Below, in pieces: positions 59,942-64,000 of a DNA stretch of 64,000 bases. Below the pieces are notes generated by a model. It saw only the letters and a list, made by a program, of their open reading frames with translations, was not told where the DNA came from and ran no database searches. The position numbers and the translations under genes were made by a program. The stretch is from Arthrobacter yangruifuii (GTDB lineage Bacteria; Actinomycetota; Actinomycetes; Actinomycetales; Micrococcaceae): positions 806,001 through 870,000 of the forward strand of contig NZ_VTFX01000001.1 of NCBI RefSeq assembly GCF_009192775.1. Direction: 5' to 3'. Numbering within the stretch: the first letter of the stretch is position 1; every line of letters begins with the position of its first letter.

Positions 59942-60619
59942 ATGCGTCTGATACTCATCCGCCACGGCCAGACCCCCTCCAATGTGGAACATTTCCTGGA
60001 CACCGCTGTTCCGGGACCTGGCCTGACGGAACTGGGCCAGGAGCAGGCGGCGTCGCTGCCCGAAGCCCTGGGCCACGAACCCATCGACGGCATCTTTGCC
60101 TCCAACCTGGTGCGTACCCAGCTCACTGCCGCACCCCTGGCCGCCGCACTGGGGCTACCGGTCGACATCCGTGACGGGCTGCGTGAAATCTCCGCCGGTG
60201 AGCTGGAAATGCGCAATGACCGGGACGCGATTATTGCCTACCTGAAAACCGTCTACAGCTGGGTTTCCGGCGACACTGCCGTCCGGATGCCCGGCGGGCC
60301 CGACGGCGCCGCCACGCTGGGCCGCTTTGATGCCGTCATCGAGGAACTGGCTGCCGCGGGACTGAAGTCTCCGGCCCTTTTCAGCCACGGGGCCATCATC
60401 CGGGCCTGGGCCACGGCGCGTGCCGCGAATGTGGGAGCGGATTTCATCGTTGACAACGGGCTCAGCAACACCGGCGTTGCCGTCCTCGAAGCGGAAGACC
60501 TGTCCGGCGGCGGCCTCGGCCCCTGGCAGCTGCTCACCTGGATGGGCGAAGCAGTGGGCGGCGGAGATCTCAGGGACTACGGCAGCGACGGTCCCGCGGC
60601 GGACGACGTCACCCTCTAG
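59942..60619 (+). CDS. Histidine phosphatase (phosphoglycerate-mutase-like) family protein
   Basis: 225 residues. The phosphoacceptor signature LIRHGQTPSN (RHG at 7-9) begins the protein, with FASNLVRTQLTAAPLA and the second His in ALFSHGAIIRAWATARA. Such proteins range from phosphoglycerate mutases to broad phosphatases; substrate unknown. ATG start supported by TAGGCT-N6. It is convergent with yajQ; a hairpin and a direct repeat separate the two. Confidence 0.85.
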   Translation: MRLILIRHGQTPSNVEHFLDTAVPGPGLTELGQEQAASLPEALGHEPIDGIFASNLVRTQLTAAPLAAALGLPVDIRDGLREISAGELEMRNDRDAIIAYLKTVYSWVSGDTAVRMPGGPDGAATLGRFDAVIEELAAAGLKSPALFSHGAIIRAWATARAANVGADFIVDNGLSNTGVAVLEAEDLSGGGLGPWQLLTWMGEAVGGGDLRDYGSDGPAADDVTL

Positions 60620-60647
60620 GCTGCCGCTGCCCGGACTCCCGCGGCCC

Positions 60648-60679
60648 GGACCGCCGGACAGTTGGACCGCCGGTCAGTT
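60648..60679. repeat. 16-base direct repeat after the histidine-phosphatase gene
   Basis: GGACCGCCGGACAGTT (60648-60663) is repeated immediately with one change (60664-60679). It lies 28 bases after the stop codon. Confidence 0.8.
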
Positions 60680-60711
60680 GGGCAGCCGCGCGGCCGGAGG
60701 GGGTACGGCAA

Positions 60712-60742
60712 ACGGCGCCGTCCCCGCCGGGGGAGGCGCCGT
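60712..60742. terminator. Bidirectional hairpin between convergent genes
   Basis: 8-base outer stem (60712-60719 with 60735-60742), one bulged base, a 5-base inner stem and a 4-base loop. On the reverse strand it is followed by GTTTG. It lies 41 bases beyond the yajQ stop. Confidence 0.65.
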
Positions 60743-60783
60743 CGTCGGACCGTGCTGGAGTCTTGCGGAAGTCCCGTTGGGAT

Positions 60784-61275
60784 CTAGCGGAAGTTGATGA
60801 ACTGCAGATCGACTTCGAGGTCCGCACCCTTGAGCAGGGCCATGGTGGCCTGCAGGTCATCGCGGGACTTGGAGCTGACCCGCAGCTCATCGCCCTGAAT
60901 CTGGGACTTGACGCCCTTGGGGCCTTCGTCGCGGATCAGCTTGTTGATCTTCTTGGCCTGGTCCTGGGCAATGCCTTCCTTCATGGAGGCTTCGATCCGG
61001 TATTCCTTGCCGGAAGCGAACGGCTCGCCGGCGTCCAGGGACTTCAGGGAAATGCCGCGCTTGACCAGCTTGGACTGCAGAACGTCCAGGACGGCCTTCA
61101 CCCGGTCCTCGGAGTTGGCCTTCATCAGGATCTTCTCACCGCTGAAGTCCACCTCGGCACCTACGCCCTTGAAGTCGTAGCGCTGGATAATTTCCTTCTG
61201 CGCCTGGTTCAGCGCATTGGCCACTTCCTGCTTATCGATCTTGCTGACGACGTCGAACGTGGACTCGCTGGCCAT
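60784..61275 (-). CDS. YajQ-family nucleotide-binding protein
   Basis: 163 residues, full length for the family, made of two RRM-like halves. Signatures are [20 protein letters not shown] at the N-terminus, IIQRYDFKG and [21 protein letters not shown]. YajQ proteins bind nucleotides or nucleic acids, and some bind cyclic di-GMP. The ATG has GAGGAG 7 bases upstream. It is a stand-alone gene with a possible terminator downstream. Confidence 0.93.
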   Translation of the reverse strand: MASESTFDVVSKIDKQEVANALNQAQKEIIQRYDFKGVGAEVDFSGEKILMKANSEDRVKAVLDVLQSKLVKRGISLKSLDAGEPFASGKEYRIEASMKEGIAQDQAKKINKLIRDEGPKGVKSQIQGDELRVSSKSRDDLQATMALLKGADLEVDLQFINFR

Positions 61276-61410
61276 TTCGGAACTCCTCTAAGTTGGTGAC
61301 TTTTTCCTGCTACTTAGCGTAGTAGGTCCCGGCACGGATGGCGCCCCGCTCACAGGAGCCGTCCAGCCGGCACCCGGCATTGCCACATCCAGGCGCGGAA
61401 GGGTGAGGGG

Positions 61411-61743
61411 GTGGAAAACAATCCCCATACCGCGTCCCGCCCCTCTCCCCGCCGTCCCGCCGCTGTCCGCATCCGTACCGCGGCAGCCGGTTCGTTCCTT
61501 GCCGCAGCGTCGGCTGCCGGACTCGGAGTCATCGGTGCTCCACCGGCGAAGGCGGAGATCGGTCCGGTCTCCTCAATGCTCGACGGCGGCACGTTGGCCG
61601 CGGACGACGAACGGGGCGTCCGGGAGCGCCTGGCCGGGATCCGCACTGATCTGGACAACGCCGTCGCCTGGGGTTCGGTGACCCGGACCCAGGCGGACCG
61701 GTTCTATGCACAGCTCGAAGGACGCATAGCGCGGGGCCTGTAG
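61411..61743 (+). CDS. Small predicted secreted protein
   Basis: 110 residues, no family recognised. A basic N-terminus (RPSPRRPAAVRIRT) precedes a hydrophobic stretch (AAAGSFLAAASAAGLGVIG) and an AKA-type signal-peptidase site near residue 48. The mature part is about 60 residues, charged and helical, with GTLAADDERGVRERLAGIRTDLDNAV. The GTG start lies in a G-rich stretch without a clear binding site, so the start is uncertain. Confidence that it is a gene rests on the signal peptide and codon pattern. Confidence 0.5.
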   Translation: MENNPHTASRPSPRRPAAVRIRTAAAGSFLAAASAAGLGVIGAPPAKAEIGPVSSMLDGGTLAADDERGVRERLAGIRTDLDNAVAWGSVTRTQADRFYAQLEGRIARGL

Positions 61744-61900
61744 GCCCGCAATCCGGGGAAGGGTGTCGAAAGGCCGGGGATGCACCCGGAGCAGGCCAGG
61801 AACAGGCCCGCGAATGTGCCCGGAACAGGCCCCGTGACAGGCACGCAACAGACCCGGGAACGGCGTCCTTTAGTGCCTCGGAAGGGGATTTGGGGCTCGA

Positions 61901-61930
61901 TTCGTAACTTTGGAAAATCTTCGGTAAAGT
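61901..61930 (+). promoter_or_regulatory. Candidate promoter of the tRNA-Tyr gene
   Basis: TTCGTA (61901-61906) and TAAAGT (61925-61930) at 18 bases. It sits in a locally AT-rich stretch and would give a leader of about 42 bases. Confidence 0.45.
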
Positions 61931-61934
61931 TGTC

Positions 61935-61975
61935 TTGTCCGCAGCCGCTGCGGACAACGTCTTCGGTTGAAGACG
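61935..61975 (+). other. Two hairpins in the tRNA-Tyr leader
   Basis: An 11-base inverted repeat (61935-61945 with 61947-61957) is directly followed by a 7-base stem with a 4-base loop (61958-61964 with 61969-61975). The mature tRNA begins 3 bases later. They may guide 5' processing or control transcription. Confidence 0.6.
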
Positions 61976-61978
61976 CTC

Positions 61979-62060
61979 GGCAGATTACCCGAGCGGCCAA
62001 AGGGGGCTGACTGTAAATCAGCTGGCAACGCCTTCACTGGTTCGAATCCAGTATCTGCCA
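61979..62060 (+). tRNA. tRNA-Tyr (anticodon GTA)
   Basis: 82-base type II tRNA. The acceptor GGCAGAT (61979-61985) pairs with ATCTGCC (62053-62059), and the discriminator is A62060. The anticodon stem GCTGA/TCAGC encloses CTGTAAA with anticodon GTA at 62013-62015. A long variable arm and the GGTTCGAATCC T-arm are present. The full CCA is not encoded. A hairpin terminator follows. Confidence 0.95.
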
Positions 62061-62066
62061 CCGACA

Positions 62067-62099
62067 AACCCGTCCTCACTCCGGTGGGGGCGGGTTTTT
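62067..62099 (+). terminator. Rho-independent terminator after tRNA-Tyr
   Basis: 13-base stem with two G-T pairs (62067-62079 with 62084-62096), 4-base loop, then a T-run that continues to 62099. Confidence 0.88.
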
Positions 62100-62153
62100 C
62101 CGGATATACGGGCCCTTGCGCGCCACGCCCACTAGATATTAGGCTCCCTAAAT

Positions 62154-62591
62154 ATGAGTAGCGATCCCGCCCTGGACGAGCTTGCCGATGAATTCCGCGA
62201 GTCGCTCCGGCTGGCACTGTACATTGCCCGCAACATGGACGCTGACGCCAGGTTCAGCGCCACGCAGGTCAGCCTTATGAAGATGGCCTCCGGCGAGGGG
62301 ATGCGCGTGAGCGAGATGGCCCGGAACCTGGGAGTGAAAGTTCCCAGCGCCACTGAGCAGATCATCCGGCTCGAAGGGGCGGGCCTGCTCAAGCGCAGCC
62401 CCGATCCCCACGATTCCCGCGGTGTCCGCGTCACCCTCACGCCGCAGGGTCAGGAGTCGCTCCAGGATGCCAACCGCACCAGGACTGCTTTGATGGCCTC
62501 CCTGCTGGAGCAGCTGAACAGCGAGGAACGGGCGGCACTCTCGGCAGCACTGCCGGTCATCCGCAGGCTCACGAAGCTGCCCGGAGCCTAG
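62154..62591 (+). CDS. MarR-family transcriptional regulator
   Basis: 145 residues. The winged helix is seen in FSATQVSLMKMASGEGMRVSEMARNLGVKVPSATEQI, followed by the wing LLKRSPDPHDSRGVRVTLTPQG. Dimerisation helices are at both ends. TAGGCT (62140-62145) lies eight bases before the ATG, so the mRNA is nearly leaderless. The ligand and targets are unknown. MarR-type regulators control C50 carotenoid clusters in some Corynebacterium strains, but this gene is 14 kb from crtE and no link can be shown. Confidence 0.87.
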   Translation: MSSDPALDELADEFRESLRLALYIARNMDADARFSATQVSLMKMASGEGMRVSEMARNLGVKVPSATEQIIRLEGAGLLKRSPDPHDSRGVRVTLTPQGQESLQDANRTRTALMASLLEQLNSEERAALSAALPVIRRLTKLPGA

Positions 62592-62643
62592 GCTGCGCTT
62601 CACCGGTCAGCGAACAGCTGCAGACAATGCCCGCGGGCCCGGT

Positions 62644-62655
62644 TAGCGTTGGACC
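62644..62655 (+). promoter_or_regulatory. Promoter -10 for a leaderless thioredoxin transcript
   Basis: TAGCGT at 62644-62649, six bases, then ATG at 62656. No Shine-Dalgarno sequence. Confidence 0.45.
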
Positions 62656-63057
62656 ATGGCAACTATCGACATCACCGAAGCAACTTTCCCCGAGACCATC
62701 GAGGAAAATGACATCGTCTTTGTGGACTTCTGGGCGGACTGGTGCGGTCCCTGCAAGCAGTTTGCACCCGTGTACGACTCCGTCTCGCAGCAGCACGATG
62801 ACATCACCTTCGCCAAGGTGGACACGGAGGCCGAGCAGGGGCTGGCAGCCGCCGCAGGCATCACTTCCATTCCCACCCTCATGGCCTTCCGGGAAAAGGT
62901 GCTCGTGTTTTCCCAGCCGGGCGCACTGAACGCCAGCCAGTTCAGTGAGCTGGTGGAAGCAGTCAAGGGCCTGGACATGAAAGCCGTCCATGAGCAGATT
63001 GCTGCACAGGAGCGAGAGGCAGCCGCAGGTTCCAACGGACAGGCCAAGCAGGCCTAG
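62656..63057 (+). CDS. Thioredoxin
   Basis: 133 residues with the WCGPCK active site (C30, C33) and the cis-Pro in SIPTLMAF. The fold is complete by about residue 107. A further 25-residue polar, Ala/Gln-rich tail (EQIAAQEREAAAGSNGQAKQA) extends beyond the usual end of a 105-110-residue thioredoxin. A cytosolic dithiol reductase. It has its own promoter candidate and a terminator hairpin. No thioredoxin reductase gene is adjacent. Confidence 0.92.
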   Translation: MATIDITEATFPETIEENDIVFVDFWADWCGPCKQFAPVYDSVSQQHDDITFAKVDTEAEQGLAAAAGITSIPTLMAFREKVLVFSQPGALNASQFSELVEAVKGLDMKAVHEQIAAQEREAAAGSNGQAKQA

Positions 63058-63072
63058 TTCCTCCTTTCTCTG

Positions 63073-63107
63073 GTCAGGGAGGCATCCGCGACGGATGCCT
63101 CCCTGAC
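63073..63107 (+). terminator. Hairpin terminator after thioredoxin
   Basis: Perfect 16-base stem (63073-63088 with 63092-63107), 3-base loop, 15 bases after the stop. The T-run is weak (TGCGTTG). Confidence 0.75.
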
Positions 63108-63134
63108 TGCGTTGATGGTGCCGTCTTCGCTCCG

Positions 63135-63148
63135 ATTCGAAAGCGAAT
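63135..63148. promoter_or_regulatory. Small dyad upstream of the formaldehyde dehydrogenase gene
   Basis: ATTCG and CGAAT separated by four bases, about 110 bases before the start codon. A candidate regulator site on symmetry alone. Confidence 0.25.
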
Positions 63149-63254
63149 ACCTCCTACCGCCTCCGGGCTGGCCGCTGTAGTCTCCCTGTCACGGCCGCAC
63201 CGCGGGGGGAGCAAAGGGCGGACGTCAACGACGACGAGACGATGCGAGGAAGAC

Positions 63255-64000
63255 ATGAGCTCCAATCGAGGAATTGCCTATATGGAACCGGGCGTGGTGG
63301 AAGTCCAGGACATCGACTACCCCACCTTCGAACTGCAGGACGGGCCCGGGGTAAATCCGGCCAATGTAGGCCGGAAGCTGCCACACGCGGCCATCCTGAA
63401 AGTGGTCACCACCAATATCTGCGGATCCGACCAGCACATGGTCCGCGGGCGGACGACGGCGCCGCCGAACCTGATCCTGGGTCACGAAATCACGGGGGAA
63501 GTGGTGGAGACCGGACCGGACGTTGAGTTCATCAAGATAGGGGATATCGTCTCGGTCCCCTTCAACATTTCGTGCGGCCGCTGCCGCAACTGCAAGGAGC
63601 GCAAGACCGGCATCTGCCTCAACGTGAACCCCGACCGTCCGGGCAGCGCCTACGGATACGTGGACATGGGCGGATGGGTGGGAGGACAGGCGGAATATGC
63701 GCTGGTGCCCTACGCGGACTGGAACCTCCTGCGCTTCCCGGACAAGGACCAGGCCATGGAGAAGATCCTGGACCTGACCATGCTCTCGGACATTTTCCCC
63801 ACCGGTTACCACGGAGCCGTCTCGGCCGGGGTGGGCGTGGGCTCCACTGTCTACATCGCAGGTGCCGGTCCCGTAGGCCTGGCGGCAGCGGCGTCAGCAC
63901 AGCTGCTCGGTGCGGCCGCGGTGATCGTGGGTGACCTGAACCAGGACCGGCTTGCGCAGGCCCGCAGTTTCGGCTGCGAAACGGTTGACGTGTCGCTGGG
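63255..64000 (+). CDS. fdhA: Glutathione-independent formaldehyde dehydrogenase FdhA, 5' part
   Basis: The first 248 codons of a zinc-dependent medium-chain dehydrogenase; the gene continues beyond the window. The sequence follows Pseudomonas putida FdhA closely: NRGIAYMEPGVVEVQDIDYP, TNICGSDQHMVRGRT with a catalytic zinc Cys, GHEITGEVVETGPDVE, CGRCRNCKERKTGICL with the structural zinc cysteines, AYGYVDMGGWVGGQAEY and VYIAGAGPVGLAAAASAQLLG. The family oxidises formaldehyde to formate, or dismutates aldehydes, with bound NAD. The ATG has GAGGA upstream. Confidence 0.9.
   Translation, partial: MSSNRGIAYMEPGVVEVQDIDYPTFELQDGPGVNPANVGRKLPHAAILKVVTTNICGSDQHMVRGRTTAPPNLILGHEITGEVVETGPDVEFIKIGDIVSVPFNISCGRCRNCKERKTGICLNVNPDRPGSAYGYVDMGGWVGGQAEYALVPYADWNLLRFPDKDQAMEKILDLTMLSDIFPTGYHGAVSAGVGVGSTVYIAGAGPVGLAAAASAQLLGAAAVIVGDLNQDRLAQARSFGCETVDVSL

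Noticed and set aside
57557-60076. A reverse-strand open frame of more than 830 codons opposite the MFS and htpX genes
   Set aside because: Shadow of genuine + strand genes with clear motifs; the composition (Gln/Gly/His/Arg-rich) is typical of antisense frames.
62154-62591. The MarR-family protein as the dedicated repressor of the crt cluster
   Set aside because: It lies 14 kb from crtE with its own promoter and different neighbours; only the family resemblance supports the idea.

Overview
This window is GC-rich, densely coding chromosomal DNA from a high-GC Gram-positive bacterium, most likely Arthrobacter or a close relative (Micrococcaceae). The evidence is a C50 carotenoid cluster in the order crtE-crtB-crtI-crtYe-crtYf-crtEb (the decaprenoxanthin type of Corynebacterium and Arthrobacter), a menaquinone pathway with a MenJ-type chain reductase, an FprA-type ferredoxin reductase, small actinobacterial families (DUF4193, a DUF6480-like protein, a DUF222/HNH protein), and many GTG starts. 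I see no rRNA, insertion sequence, prophage or CRISPR array. One tRNA (Tyr) is present. The species call is an inference from gene content.

Layout. 1-3761: the end of a phenylacetyl-CoA catabolic operon (paaA 3' end, paaB, paaC, paaD, paaE, a PaaG-like isomerase). 3895-8759: a small DUF6480-like protein, then an Lrp-type regulator divergent from a three-gene branched-chain 2-oxoacid dehydrogenase operon (E1alpha, E1beta, E2; no E3 here). 8821-24269: a metallo-hydrolase, an MFS transporter, a PAP2 phosphatase and the dispersed menaquinone genes menC, menD, menF, menG, menJ and a polyprenyl diphosphate synthase. A reverse-strand polar amino-acid ABC importer with two tandem substrate-binding lipoproteins lies inside this group. 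24292-30496: HIT, SUKH-like and glycolipid-binding-like proteins, then a PucR regulator divergent from a 4-aminobutyraldehyde dehydrogenase and a GABA transaminase. 30604-41886: DUF222/HNH protein, RarD, FprA, a GAF regulator, a DHA2 drug exporter, and an aldehyde dehydrogenase-alcohol dehydrogenase-DUF779 set. 41989-45160: YtxH-like and DUF4193 proteins, a MobA-like nucleotidyltransferase, and a TerC exporter behind a yybP-ykoY-type manganese riboswitch. 45370-52843: a membrane protein, a GT2 glycosyltransferase, idi divergent from crtE, and the overlapping crt operon. 52971-64000: katA with a Fur-type regulator, two alpha/beta hydrolases, a second metallo-hydrolase, MFS, HtpX, a histidine phosphatase, YajQ, a small secreted protein, tRNA-Tyr, MarR, thioredoxin, and the 5' part of a glutathione-independent formaldehyde dehydrogenase.

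How the parts fit. Isoprenoid metabolism links two blocks: the polyprenyl synthase, MenG and MenJ build and saturate the menaquinone tail, while Idi, CrtE and the crt enzymes make a C50 pigment. Catabolic blocks feed acyl-CoA and succinate to central metabolism (phenylacetate, branched-chain keto acids, GABA). Oxidative and aldehyde stress functions (catalase with Fur, thioredoxin, formaldehyde and alcohol dehydrogenases, HtpX) fill much of the rest.

Three patterns cut across the annotation. At least twelve genes have a -10-like hexamer ending exactly six bases before the start codon and no ribosome binding site, which is the signature of leaderless transcripts. Short tandem repeats recur at the 3' ends of genes, sometimes including a stop codon, and two minisatellites lie inside genes. 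A sequence matching 18 of 20 positions of the mycobacterial DosR box lies just after fprA. I found no large undescribed multi-gene system.
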